From contig USHY01000007.1 of NCBI GenBank assembly GCA_900554635.1, positions 1 to 39,351 on the forward strand: DNA of 39,351 bases. The letters run 5' to 3'. The stretch is from an uncultured Clostridium sp. Lineage in GTDB: Bacteria; Bacillota; Clostridia; TANB77; CAG-508. Below, one piece after another: positions 20,119 to 29,062 of the stretch. The notes beneath the pieces were generated by a model, which did no database searches, was not told the DNA's origin, and was given only the letters and a program-made list of their open reading frames with translations. A program made the position numbers and the translations under genes. How positions within the stretch are numbered: position 1 is the stretch's first letter; the number at the start of each line of letters is the position of its first letter.

Positions 20119-22516
20119 CAATGTTGAATATTTTATTTTTTACATAAATCTCTTTAACAATATTCTTGCCTTCAAGAAGCTCTGCGATTTCTTTATGTGC
20201 GGCATTTTTTACTGTTTCTTCATCACTGTCTAGGGCAACTTTTACAGTTCCTTTTACTCTACCATTAATTTGAATAGGTAATTCAATCTCACTATCAATT
20301 GTTTTGGCTTCATCATATTCAGGCCATTTTGACTCGCAAATTGGTGCATATCCAAGAGATTCATTTAATTCCTCTGTAATATGTGGTGCTATAGGGTTTA
20401 AAAGTGTTAATAGCAAATGATAATCTTCTTTTGTGACTTCAGGCATTTCGTCTAGGCTATTTGCTAAAATCATAAGGCTTGAAACAGCTGTATTATAGGC
20501 CATTGTAGATAAATCATTTTGCACTTTTTTAATTGTTTTATGGATAATTGGTTCTAATTTTTTAGAGTAACCATTTCCATCCACAATTTTATCTTTTAAA
20601 CGAATAACTTTATCAATAAAGCGTTTACAACCTTTTAATGAATCTGTACTCCAAGGTGCATCTTGAGTGTAATCTCCCATAAACATTTCATATAACCTTA
20701 AAGTATCTGCACCATACTCATTTACTATATCATCTGGATTAATAACATTTCCTTTTGACTTGCTCATTTTTTCATTATTTGAACCTAAAACCATTCCATG
20801 GCTAACACGAGTCCAAATCATTTCCTTTTTAGGAACTAGTCCGATGTTGTATAAAAATTGTACCCAGAATCTTGCATATAGTAAGTGTCTTGCAGTATGT
20901 TCCATACCACCATTATACCAGTCAACTTTATCCCAATATTTCATAGCATCCATTGATGCAAATTCTTTATCATTATGAGGGTCCATGAATCTTAGGAAAT
21001 ACCAGCTAGAACCAGCCCAGTTTGGCATGGTATCTGTTTCCCTCTTAGCTTTTCCACCACAATGAGGACAAGTTGTATTTACCCAAGATGTGATATTTGC
21101 AAGAGGACTTTCACCGTTCTCAGTTGGTTCATATTCTGCAACATCTGGAAGAAGTAATGGCAAATCTTCTTCTTTCATTGGTTGCCAACCACATTTTTCG
21201 CAATATATCATTGGGATTGGTTCTCCCCAGAATCTTTGGCGAGAGAAAATCCAATCTCTCATTTTATAATTATTAACCTTTTTTGCAATTCCCATATTTA
21301 CAAGCTTATCTGTAATTTTTTCTTTAGCTTCTTCAACAGTAAGGCCTGTAAATTCCTCAGAATTTATTAATTTACAACCTTTATTTAAGTAATCTTGTTT
21401 TTCAAAAGCATGCTCAGTTGTATCTTTTCCATCAATTACTTGAATCATTTGCAAATTGTGTGCTTTTGCATATTCAAAATCTCTTTGGTCGTGTGAAGGA
21501 ACTGCCATAACTGCACCTGTTCCATAGTCACCTAAAACAAAATCTCCAAGGAAAATTGGAACTTCTTTACCATTAACAGGATTGATAGCAATAATTCCTT
21601 TTACAATACAACCTGTTTTTCCTTTATTTAGGTCAGTTCTATCCATGCTAGATTTTTTTGCAGTTTCATTAATGTAATTTTGAACTTCTTCTTTATTTTG
21701 AACACGAGGCATTAATTCCTTAATTAATTTTCCATCAGGTGCAATAACAAAGAATGTAACACCATAGATAGTTTCAATACAAGTTGTAAAAATTGAAAAA
21801 CTTCCACCACCAACTATTTTTACATCAACCTCAACACCAGTTGATTTACCTATCCAATTAATTTGACCAAGCTTTACTCTATCTGCAAAATTTGTATCAT
21901 CTAATCCTTTTAACAAATCTTCTGCATAATCACTCATTCTAAGCATCCACTGAGATTTTTCCTTTTGAACAACTTGTGAGCCACATCTTTCACAAACTCC
22001 ACCTGCTGCATCCTCATTAGATAAAACAGTTTTACAAGTTGGGCACCAATTAACAGGAATAGTATCTTTATATGCCATGCCATGTTTATAAAATTGTAAA
22101 AATTGCCATTGTGTCCATTTATAATAATCAGGGTCTGTTGTTGAAAATTCACGAGACCAATCAAAAGAAAAACCTAAATTTTTCATTTGTCCCTTAAATG
22201 TATGAATATTTTCTCTAACAGCATCCTTTGGATGAATATGATTTTTAATAGCATACTGCTCAGCAGGAGCACCAAAAGCATCCCAACCCATAGGGTATAA
22301 AACATTATATCCTTGAAGCCTCTTCATTCTAGCTAAAGCATCTTGAGCTGTATAACTTCTAACATGCCCAACATGAAGCCCAGCACCAGAAGGGTAAGGA
22401 AATTCAACTAAAATATAATAAGGTGGTTTTTTATCACCTGTAATAGCTTTAAAACTCTCATTATCATCCCAATATTTCTGCCATTTTTTCTCGATTTTAT
22501 TATGATTATATTCCAT
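20108..22516 (-). CDS. leuS: Leucyl-tRNA synthetase
   Basis: An 802-residue class I synthetase that charges tRNA-Leu. The HIGH-type motif is in PYPSGAGLHVGH near residue 41 and KMSKSKGN is near residue 580. An editing domain lies between (about 220-400), with two zinc-type CxxC pairs (CPTCK, CPHCGG). The start follows AAAGAGGTGAATTT. I see no T-box leader upstream, unlike many Bacillota leuS genes. No CGG codon is in frame. Confidence 0.96.
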   Translation of the reverse strand: MEYNHNKIEKKWQKYWDDNESFKAITGDKKPPYYILVEFPYPSGAGLHVGHVRSYTAQDALARMKRLQGYNVLYPMGWDAFGAPAEQYAIKNHIHPKDAVRENIHTFKGQMKNLGFSFDWSREFSTTDPDYYKWTQWQFLQFYKHGMAYKDTIPVNWCPTCKTVLSNEDAAGGVCERCGSQVVQKEKSQWMLRMSDYAEDLLKGLDDTNFADRVKLGQINWIGKSTGVEVDVKIVGGGSFSIFTTCIETIYGVTFFVIAPDGKLIKELMPRVQNKEEVQNYINETAKKSSMDRTDLNKGKTGCIVKGIIAINPVNGKEVPIFLGDFVLGDYGTGAVMAVPSHDQRDFEYAKAHNLQMIQVIDGKDTTEHAFEKQDYLNKGCKLINSEEFTGLTVEEAKEKITDKLVNMGIAKKVNNYKMRDWIFSRQRFWGEPIPMIYCEKCGWQPMKEEDLPLLLPDVAEYEPTENGESPLANITSWVNTTCPHCGGKAKRETDTMPNWAGSSWYFLRFMDPHNDKEFASMDAMKYWDKVDWYNGGMEHTARHLLYARFWVQFLYNIGLVPKKEMIWTRVSHGMVLGSNNEKMSKSKGNVINPDDIVNEYGADTLRLYEMFMGDYTQDAPWSTDSLKGCKRFIDKVIRLKDKIVDGNGYSKKLEPIIHKTIKKVQNDLSTMAYNTAVSSLMILANSLDEMPEVTKEDYHLLLTLLNPIAPHITEELNESLGYAPICESKWPEYDEAKTIDSEIELPIQINGRVKGTVKVALDSDEETVKNAAHKEIAELLEGKNIVKEIYVKNKIFNIVVK

Positions 22517-22717
22517 AAATTCACCTCTTTGAAATAATTACATAATATTATATAACAAAAAACGGGAAAAATAAAGGGAAAACAAGAATTATTTTTTGTT
22601 TTTTGTACAAAATAACAATATACTTCTGGTAAATTGTAAAAGTAAAATATAGTTTGTAAAACTAACATCTATTGTAAGATTAATATCTAAAAATAGCCGG
22701 TTTTTTTAAGAAACCAC

Positions 22718-22747
22718 TTGACAAGAAAATACAAAATGATATATATT
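22718..22747 (+). promoter_or_regulatory. Promoter of prepilin-like gene
   Basis: TTGACA, an 18-bp spacer and TATATT, about 175 bases before the coding start. Confidence 0.65.
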
Positions 22748-22778
22748 AGTTGTGTAAATTATTCTAATTAAAACTAAA

Positions 22779-22846
22779 GCACATTGAAAAGTAAATAGAA
22801 AAGTAAAAGGCAAAGTCTGTTTGCAAAAGCTGTTGTTCCAATGTGC
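22779..22846 (+). promoter_or_regulatory. Structured leader element of prepilin-like gene
   Basis: GCACATTG and CAATGTGC close a 68-base domain with a smaller GCAAA / TTTGC hairpin inside (22810-22824). The layout resembles a riboswitch-type leader, but it does not fit the cyclic-di-GMP-I consensus that I checked by eye. Confidence 0.4.
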
Positions 22847-22928
22847 AAAAAAAACAGAATAATTTGCAAGAAAATAAAACAAAATAACAACAAGAGAAAT
22901 TTAAAAAAATACAAAAGGGGGAATTAAA

Positions 22929-24425
22929 ATGCAAAATAGAAACAAAGGTATAACATTAATTGCCTTAATAATCACGATAATAGTGATGTTAATTTTAGTA
23001 GGAGTAGTAGTAACAGTAGTAATCCAAAGTAATCTGCTAGGAACTGCCAAAACAGCAGGAGATAAGTACAAAACAGCATATGAAGATGAAAGCAATATGA
23101 GTGAAGTAACCATAAATGGAGAAAAATATGCTTCAATAGAGGATTATATAAATAATAACCCAATGTCAAGCATAAAAATTAAGATGGAAGTAACCCACGA
23201 AGACACAGCAGTAACAGCAGATGGAACAAAAATAAAATCAATAGAACATGGAGCTCCAATTCCAGTAGGCTATAGCTATGTAACCGGAGAAAAAAACACA
23301 GGAGTAGTAATTCAAGATGACACTACAAGCGACCAATTCGTATGGGTGCCAGTATTACAAAATCAAAAAATAGAAATTGAAATAACAGCAGAAGAGGCAA
23401 TAACAGAAATAGAACTACTAGACCCAACAGGAACCCAAATTACAACTCCAGCCCAATCAGGCAAAACATATACAGCAAGTGTAGAGCCAACAAGAAATGG
23501 AAAATATAAATTAACAGTAAAAACAGAAAGTGATGCAACTGAAAAATTAATGTATGTTTCAACACTATATGCACAAGATACTTTCACAACAAAGGAAGTA
23601 TTTAGAAATCTGGTACAACAAATGATGCAACAGCAAAATAAAACAGAAGCAGAAATCTTAGCAAATTTACCTGGTGTAGGAGAAAATCCAACAATAGATA
23701 CAGCATATCCAATATATGCAAATATGATGGCTTCACAATACACAGATAATGCAGATACTCCAGAAGCAACAGTGACTTTATATAAAAATAGTGTAAATAA
23801 ATATGGAGGATTTTATATAGCAAGATATGAGGCAGGAAGTGCAAATCCAAGAACTTCAAGCAGTGGAACTGGAGATGCAGTTTTAAGCCAAGCAAATAAA
23901 TACCCATATAACTATATAAATCAAACAGATAGTATAACAAAAGCAGCAACAATGAATAATGAAAAAACAAATGTAATAGCAGGACTAATAAATGGAGCAG
24001 CATGGGATAGAACATTAAATTGGATATTAGAAACAAATAGCAATATGAGCTTAGCAGATATAAATGAAGATAGTACAGGTTGGGGCAATTACGGTAATAG
24101 TAAATTCAATTTTACAGGTAAATATTCAACCGACTTTGGAAAGAATTTTACCGATACAACAGCATCAACTGAAAAGCCAGAAAATAACAGTTACCTATTA
24201 GGAACAGGAGTAACAGAATACACAAAGAAAAACAATATATATGACTTCGCAGGTAACTGCTGGGAATGGACTACAGAGTCTTACTCTTCAGGTAATCCAG
24301 TTCTCAGGGGAGGCGATTACAACGACGATGGTTCTGAAATTCCAGCTTACCTTCGCCTCAACAATTCTCCAGACCTCAGCATCAGCCGCTTTTCCTTCCG
24401 CTCTTCACTTTATGTAAATCTGTAA
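22929..24425 (+). CDS. Prepilin-like surface protein with C-terminal FGE/lectin-like domain
   Basis: A 498-residue exported protein. The N-terminus NRNKGITLIALIITIIVML is a type IV prepilin signal with Ala at position 5 in place of the usual Glu. Residues of about 70-290 are Thr/Ala-rich with an Ig-like stretch. From about 285 (KYGGFYIARYEAG) to the end it resembles the formylglycine-generating-enzyme/C-type-lectin fold, with DFAGNCWEWTTE and RGGDYNDDG. The last 60 codons differ from the rest: many codons end in C or T (GAC, CTC, AGC, ATC, CGC), and the segment is richer in G+C. That is the signature of a diversity-generating retroelement target. The start follows AAGGGGG. Confidence 0.8.
   Translation: MQNRNKGITLIALIITIIVMLILVGVVVTVVIQSNLLGTAKTAGDKYKTAYEDESNMSEVTINGEKYASIEDYINNNPMSSIKIKMEVTHEDTAVTADGTKIKSIEHGAPIPVGYSYVTGEKNTGVVIQDDTTSDQFVWVPVLQNQKIEIEITAEEAITEIELLDPTGTQITTPAQSGKTYTASVEPTRNGKYKLTVKTESDATEKLMYVSTLYAQDTFTTKEVFRNLVQQMMQQQNKTEAEILANLPGVGENPTIDTAYPIYANMMASQYTDNADTPEATVTLYKNSVNKYGGFYIARYEAGSANPRTSSSGTGDAVLSQANKYPYNYINQTDSITKAATMNNEKTNVIAGLINGAAWDRTLNWILETNSNMSLADINEDSTGWGNYGNSKFNFTGKYSTDFGKNFTDTTASTEKPENNSYLLGTGVTEYTKKNNIYDFAGNCWEWTTESYSSGNPVLRGGDYNDDGSEIPAYLRLNNSPDLSISRFSFRSSLYVNL
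24252..24425 (+). other. Candidate variable region of a diversity-generating retroelement
   Basis: The end of the prepilin-like gene. The sequence between RGGDYNDDG and FSFRSSLYV is rich in codons of the form NNC/NNT whose first two bases vary where related proteins repeat Asn/Ser, as expected from adenine-directed mutagenesis of AAC/AAT-type template codons. No template repeat or reverse transcriptase is in the window, so it would have to be served from elsewhere. Confidence 0.5.
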
Positions 24426-24493
24426 GCTTGCAGGCGATAAATTAATTAAATATTCCAAAGTAGTTTTAGGGAAGGCTACTTCGAAGCTAAATA

Positions 24494-24518
24494 ACTTAGC
24501 GAATTTTATACGCTAAGT
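24494..24518 (+). other. 8-bp hairpin downstream of candidate variable region
   Basis: ACTTAGCG and CGCTAAGT with a nine-base loop. Hairpins a short way after the variable region are known to help retrohoming; here the distance (about 70 bases) is longer than in the Bordetella phage case. Confidence 0.45.
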
Positions 24519-24520
24519 GA

Positions 24521-24568
24521 GCGGAAAATTTTTAAAAGACCCAGGAAGGGCTTTTAAAAATTTTCCGC
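24521..24568 (+). other. Perfect 18-bp stem-loop
   Basis: GCGGAAAATTTTTAAAAG pairs exactly with CTTTTAAAAATTTTCCGC around a 12-base loop. It is too long for an ordinary terminator and has no T-run at its foot. It could be a DNA cruciform, an RNA end-protection element or a remnant of a mobile element. Confidence 0.6.
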
Positions 24569-24579
24569 CACTAGTGTGG

Positions 24580-24598
24580 CGCCAGTAGGCGTTTTTTT
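24580..24598 (+). terminator. Terminator after prepilin-like gene
   Basis: CGCC, loop AGTA, GGCG, followed by seven T. Confidence 0.7.
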
Positions 24599-24613
24599 GT
24601 TGCGTGCGTAAAT

Positions 24614-24649
24614 TGTAAATGTCAATATTTTTTGTAGGATTTTGGCAAA
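24614..24649 (+). repeat. IS21 left terminal inverted repeat
   Basis: Begins TGTAAATGTCAATATT. A second internal TGTAGGATTTTGGCAAA copy follows immediately, making a multiple binding site. Confidence 0.75.
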
Positions 24650-24714
24650 AAAATATGTAGGATTTTGGCAAAGATTATATGAGGGAGATTCCCCTCAATA
24701 TCTTTGCTTTATAA

Positions 24715-25474
24715 TTAAATTTCATTACTATTTCTTTTTTCTAAAATTTTATCTTTAATTCTATACGAATTACCAGTTATGTTAAAAACGTATGAATGAT
24801 GAAGCAATCTATCAAGAATTGCAGAGGCCAAAGTTGAATCAGATAAAACATCTCCCCATTTTGAAAATTGTTGATTAGATGTTACAATTGTCGAATATTT
24901 TTCATATCTTTTAGCAAGTAGTTGAAACAGTAAATTAGCACCAGTTTTATCTACTGGAAGGTAACCGACTTCATCAATTATTAATAGCTTATATCTGTTA
25001 TATTGTTTGATCTTATCAACCAATCTATTTTCACTGTGAGCTAAAGAAAGTTGAGAAATTAGGTCATGACAAGATATGAAATATGTACTAACTCTATTTT
25101 TAGCAGCTTCAATACCAATGGCAGTAGCGATATGAGTTTTCCCGAGTTCCAGGAGAACCAATTAACAGTATGTTTTTCTTTTCTTCAATAAAACGCAGAG
25201 AAGATAATTCAAGAACTTGTTCTTTATTTATTGAAGGTTGGAAAGAAAAGTCAAAGTCTTCAAAAGTCCTATAATATGGGAAATGAGCAATTCTAATATT
25301 AAATTGAGAAGCACGCTCAGCCTTATCAATTATTTCAAGTTTAGTAAGTTCGTATAAAGCATCTAAAAAAGGAATTTTTTCAGAATTTACTTTATCAATA
25401 TATTCAGATAAACAATTAGATATTTTATCTAGTTTTAATAAATTTAAATTATCTACAACATTTTTAAAATTCAT
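24715..25474 (-). CDS. istB: IstB-like transposition helper ATPase, joined by +1 shift at CGG
   Basis: A 252-residue AAA+ ATPase that helps the IS21 transposase choose its target. The frame breaks inside the P-loop: zero frame reads GSPGTRENSYRY and stops, while skipping the C of CGG 25142-25144 gives GSPGTGKTHIATAIGIEAAK. Walker B is LLIIDEVGYLPVD. Pieces are 110 and 142 residues. I place the start at the second ATG (25474), six bases after GGAGG; the first ATG (25480) overlaps that site. It lies 12 bases after istA. Confidence 0.92.
25142..25144 (-). other. +1 frameshift site CGG-G in istB
   Basis: Minus-strand codons are CCT GGA ACT (C) GGG AAA ACT CAT. It restores the invariant P-loop glycine before Lys-Thr. 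The P-site codon is ACT. Confidence 0.9.
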
Positions 25475-25486
25475 AAACATCCTCCA

Positions 25487-26669
25487 TTACAACAAATTAT
25501 CATATTGACTTAAATTATTAGCAATAAATGCTTCGATTTTTTCTTCATTAGAGTTTTTTAAAAGGTCACTAACTAATATATCTTTCACATCATCTTTATG
25601 ATAATTAAAAGGATTATTTGAAATTTGATGACAACGGACTAAATTTGTGTTATCATAAATATACAAAGAATTATCCTTTTCGATGACATTTAAATCGAAA
25701 CCGATATACTTAACAGGTACAGAATATTTATTGCTTTTGTATGAAACCATAGAATCTTTAGCAACTTTTCTAGTTTGGCGGTTAGATAAGTAGGAACTAA
25801 AAATTTTATTGTTAGGCAAATGCAGTAAATATTCTTTTTCATAGGTAAAAACTTCATTAACAATACGATTATGAGATTGAGAAACTTCATTATTAATATT
25901 CTCATAAAAAGAATTAACTATCATTTCTAAATCTTCAATAGATTCAAACTCATAATTATATGCAAGTAATCTATCGCATAATTTAGCAAGAGCTTCCACA
26001 GAACCTTTAGATTGAGGCCTCCTAGGTCTACAAGGAATTGGCGTAAAAGCCATATCTTTAGCAAATTGTTTAATCTTATCATTAATTCTATCATGCTTTC
26101 CCATTCTAGCAGCATCAACAATAGTTAGCATATTGTCAAACCATATTTCCCTAGGAATTCCACACAAATATTGAAAAGCATAGATTAAGGAATTGATAAC
26201 AGTATCTTGTTTTTTATCAAGAGTTAATTTACAATATTTTTTCTCAGAAAAAGGCAAAGTAAGCAGAAAAATATTAAAAGTTAAAGGTTTACCATGTTTA
26301 TTAAGTAAAGTTAAATCCTCTTTCCAATCCACTTGTCCAAGTTTTCCTGGGACTTTAGGAACACGAATTGTTGCTTTTTTAGGTTTATCATCTTTATGGG
26401 TTTTTACATAATTTTTTACTAAACCATATTTACCGGAATAATCAGTATTATCAGCCAAGAAATGATAAATAGCTGAAGCTGTAATTCCAGATATTTCTAA
26501 CTTAGAATTAATTATATCTGTGTAAGGATCAAGTATTGATTTATGCTGTTTTAAAGGCAGAGGTAAGCCACTTTCAATTTGCTTTTGCAATTCAAATCTC
26601 TTTTTAACAGTTCTCCAATCACAATTACAATCTCTTGCTACACCGTGCAAAATTAGGTTTTATATCCAA
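25487..26669 (-). CDS. istA: IstA-like DDE transposase, N-terminus joined by +1 shift at CGG
   Basis: A 393-residue IS21 transposase. The TTG at 26669 has AAAGGAGGTGATT just upstream. After eight codons (MDIKPNFA) the frame meets CGG 26643-26645; the shift gives PNFAGVARDCNCDWRTVKKRFE, a complete helix-turn-helix. The DDE core shows Asp in QVDWKED, Asp in IWFDNML and Glu in SKGSVEALAK. Starting later, beyond the shift, would lose the first helix and leave no ribosome site. The shift is slightly less certain than the others because only eight residues lie upstream. Confidence 0.87.
26643..26645 (-). other. +1 frameshift site CGG-T in istA
   Basis: Minus-strand codons are AAT TTT GCA (C) GGT GTA GCA AGA. 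In the zero frame the next codons are TGT AGC AAG AGA. The P-site codon is GCA. Confidence 0.78.
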
Positions 26670-26790
26670 TCTAATCACCTCCTTTAACAAATGGTCTAAT
26701 TTATCAAACATCATTTGAATCATCACCTCCTAGCATAATTATACTATGAGGTTAGAAGATAAAAAAGATGTAGGAAAAACGACATTTTTC

Positions 26791-26826
26791 TTTGCCATTT
26801 TCCTACATATTATTTTACCATTTACA
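26791..26826 (-). repeat. IS21 right terminal inverted repeat
   Basis: On the minus strand it begins TGTAAATGGTAAAATA and contains TGTAGGAAAATGGCAAA, matching the left end. Confidence 0.75.
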
Positions 26827-26933
26827 CAGTGCAATATAAAAGTGTTATAAAATTTTGGAAAATTATCTTATTTCATTACTTAAGACATTATCACATCTCT
26901 TTTATATTTATTAATAAAAATACCCAACCACCA

Positions 26934-26962
26934 TTGACATTTTTTTTATTTCGATATATACT
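26934..26962 (+). promoter_or_regulatory. Promoter of the oxidoreductase operon
   Basis: TTGACA, 17 bp, TATACT, about 37 bases before the first start. Confidence 0.8.
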
Positions 26963-26999
26963 GTGAACATAGAAATTTCTTGAAGGAGGTTTGTTTTTG

Positions 27000-27578
27000 A
27001 TGAATGATTTAATCGAAATCAGATGGCATGGCCGTGGTGGTCAAGGGGCTAAAACAGCATCTTTACTTTTAGCAGATGCGGCGTTTAATACAGGAAAATA
27101 TATTCAAGGTTTTCCAGAATATGGACCAGAAAGAATGGGTGCTCCAATTACTGCATATAACAGAATTAGCACAAAACCTATAACAATACATAGCAATATT
27201 TATGAACCAGATTATGTTGTTGTTGTAGATGATACTTTAATTGAAAGTGTAGATGTAACAGCAGGTTTAAAGAAAACTGGGGCGATTGTAATTAATACTA
27301 CTAAAGATGGAGAGTATTTAAAAAAACATTTGAAAGGATATGAGGGAGAAATATATAAAATTGATGCAAGGAAAATATCTATGGAAACATTAGGTAAATA
27401 TTTCCCAAACACACCAATGCTTGCAGCAATAGTGAAGGTAAGCAAGGTTATGACTGATGAAGAATTTTTAAATGATATGCAAGGTTCATTTAAACATAAA
27501 TTTGCTAAAAAACCAGAGGTTATAGAGGGTAATATGAAAGCACTAGAAATGGCATTAAAGGAGGTTGAAAAGGTATGA
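27000..27578 (+). CDS. 2-oxoacid:ferredoxin oxidoreductase, gamma subunit
   Basis: A 192-residue subunit of the enzyme that oxidatively decarboxylates a 2-oxoacid (pyruvate or a branched-chain keto acid) to the acyl-CoA and reduced ferredoxin. IRWHGRGGQGAKTAS at the N-terminus and FPEYGPERMGAPI are family marks. ATG 27000 is chosen for the AAGGAGGT nine bases upstream. It overlaps the delta subunit gene by four bases. Confidence 0.93.
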   Translation: MNDLIEIRWHGRGGQGAKTASLLLADAAFNTGKYIQGFPEYGPERMGAPITAYNRISTKPITIHSNIYEPDYVVVVDDTLIESVDVTAGLKKTGAIVINTTKDGEYLKKHLKGYEGEIYKIDARKISMETLGKYFPNTPMLAAIVKVSKVMTDEEFLNDMQGSFKHKFAKKPEVIEGNMKALEMALKEVEKV

Positions 27579-27859
27579 CAGAAATAAACACAAAAACACC
27601 AATGGAAAAATTAACAGAAGGTGGAACAATTTATACAGCAGGAAATGCAAGAGAATTTAAAACAGGAGATTGGAGAAGTACAAAGCCAGTTTTCTTAAGT
27701 GAAAAATGTAAGCAATGTGGATTATGCTTCCCAGTATGCCCAGATGATGCAATACCAGTAGGAGAAGACCAAAAAAGAACAGACTTTAATTATGATTACT
27801 GCAAAGGCTGTGGAGTATGTGCAAAAGTATGCCCATTTGGTGCAATTGAAATGGAATAA
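27575..27859 (+). CDS. 2-oxoacid:ferredoxin oxidoreductase, delta (ferredoxin) subunit
   Basis: A 94-residue protein with two 4Fe-4S motifs (CKQCGLCFPVCP and CKGCGVCAKVCP). It carries electrons from the catalytic subunits to external ferredoxin. It overlaps the gamma gene and precedes the alpha gene by 15 bases. Confidence 0.95.
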   Translation: MTEINTKTPMEKLTEGGTIYTAGNAREFKTGDWRSTKPVFLSEKCKQCGLCFPVCPDDAIPVGEDQKRTDFNYDYCKGCGVCAKVCPFGAIEME

Positions 27860-27874
27860 AGGAGGAAATAGAAA

Positions 27875-29062
27875 ATGTCAATTAGAGAACGTTTAAGTGG
27901 TAATGAAGCAGCAGCAACAGCTATGAAACAAATAAACCCAGATGTTGTTGCAGCATTCCCAATAACACCATCAACAGAAATACCACAATATTTTTCAACA
28001 TTTGTTAGTAACGGAACAGTAGATACAGAATTTGTTGCAGTAGAAAGTGAACATAGTGCAATGAGTGCCTGTATAGGAGCAGAAGCTGCAGGAGCAAGAG
28101 CTATGACAGCTACATCTGCAAATGGTTTATCTTTAATGTGGGAGATGATATATATTGCTTCAAGTTTAAGATTACCTATAGTAATGTCACTTGTAAACAG
28201 AGCAGTATCAGGACCATTAAATATCCATAACGACCATTCAGATGCAATGGGAGTAAGAGATGCAGGCTGGGTAATGCTATTTTCAGAAAATAACCAGGAA
28301 GCATATGATAATCTTCTTATGGCTCATAGAATAGCAGAAAATCCAAATGTAATGCTACCTTTAATGGTATGCCAAGATGGATTTATAACATCACACTCAA
28401 TAGAAAATATTGAATTAGAAGAAGATGAACTTGTTAAAAAATTTGTAGGAACATATAAACCAGAGCATTATTTATTGAACGATAAGGAACCAATTGCAAT
28501 TGGCCCATTAGATTTGCAAGCATATTTATTTGAACATAAAGCACAACAAGCCGAAGCAATGAGAAATGCAAAACAGGTTATATTAGAAGTTTCAAAGGAA
28601 TTCGAAAAATTAACAGGCAGAAAATATGGCCTATTTGAAGAATATAAAATGGAAGATGCTGAATACATAATAGTATGTATGAACTCAACAGCAGGAACAG
28701 CAAAGTTTACAGCAGATAAATTAAGAGAAAAAGGAGTAAAGGCAGGAGTTTTAAAAATAAGAGTATTTAGACCATTCCCAGCAGAAGAAATAGCAAAAAG
28801 CCTATCAAAAGCAAAAGCAGTTGCAGTATTAGATAAAGCAGATGGGTTAAATGGAGTAGGTGGACCTTTATTTACAGAAGTAACATCAGGAATGTACACA
28901 GCAAATACAAATGTTCCAACTGTAAGCTATATTTATGGAATAGGTGGAAGAGATACAAAGTCAAGCGATATTGAAAAAGTATATAATGATTTACAAGAAA
29001 TTGGTAAAACAGGAGAAGTTAAAAATCCTTATAGATATCTAGGTTTAAGGAGGGAAGACTAA
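27875..29062 (+). CDS. 2-oxoacid:ferredoxin oxidoreductase, alpha subunit
   Basis: A 395-residue pyrimidine-binding and CoA-binding subunit. SGNEAAATAMKQ, AAFPITPSTEIP and ATSANGLSLMWE are typical. Its stop overlaps the beta start by one base. The gene order gamma-delta-alpha-beta is that of pyruvate synthase; the exact substrate is not settled by sequence alone. Confidence 0.94.
   Translation: MSIRERLSGNEAAATAMKQINPDVVAAFPITPSTEIPQYFSTFVSNGTVDTEFVAVESEHSAMSACIGAEAAGARAMTATSANGLSLMWEMIYIASSLRLPIVMSLVNRAVSGPLNIHNDHSDAMGVRDAGWVMLFSENNQEAYDNLLMAHRIAENPNVMLPLMVCQDGFITSHSIENIELEEDELVKKFVGTYKPEHYLLNDKEPIAIGPLDLQAYLFEHKAQQAEAMRNAKQVILEVSKEFEKLTGRKYGLFEEYKMEDAEYIIVCMNSTAGTAKFTADKLREKGVKAGVLKIRVFRPFPAEEIAKSLSKAKAVAVLDKADGLNGVGGPLFTEVTSGMYTANTNVPTVSYIYGIGGRDTKSSDIEKVYNDLQEIGKTGEVKNPYRYLGLRRED

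Larger units (their letters stand above)
22517..22928. other. Divergent intergenic region between leuS and prepilin gene
   Basis: About 410 AT-rich bases without a gene. It holds the leuS ribosome site and a weak leftward promoter, a rightward promoter at 22718-22747 and a 180-base leader with the inverted repeat 22779-22846. Nothing else is evident. Confidence 0.6.
24614..26826 (-). mobile_element. IS21-family insertion sequence
   Basis: An element of about 2.2 kb carrying istA and istB on the minus strand between imperfect inverted repeats. Left and right ends both begin TGTAAATG and share a TGTAGGA(T/A)4GGCAAA block; further copies of that block lie inside both ends, as usual for IS21 transposase-binding sites. 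I could not find a convincing target duplication. Both genes contain one CGG +1 site, so the element is fitted to, or evolved in, hosts with this decoding. Confidence 0.88.

Noticed and set aside
22517..22680. T-box leader upstream of leuS
   Set aside because: No specifier loop, T-box core (TGGNACCGCG-type) or antiterminator is visible.
22779..22846. Cyclic-di-GMP-I riboswitch in the prepilin leader
   Set aside because: Some fragments (GGCAAAG, GCAAAAGC) recall the motif, but the conserved core order and flanking stems do not fit.
24600..26840. Target-site duplication of the IS21 element
   Set aside because: The bases flanking both ends do not form a convincing direct repeat at the ends I chose.
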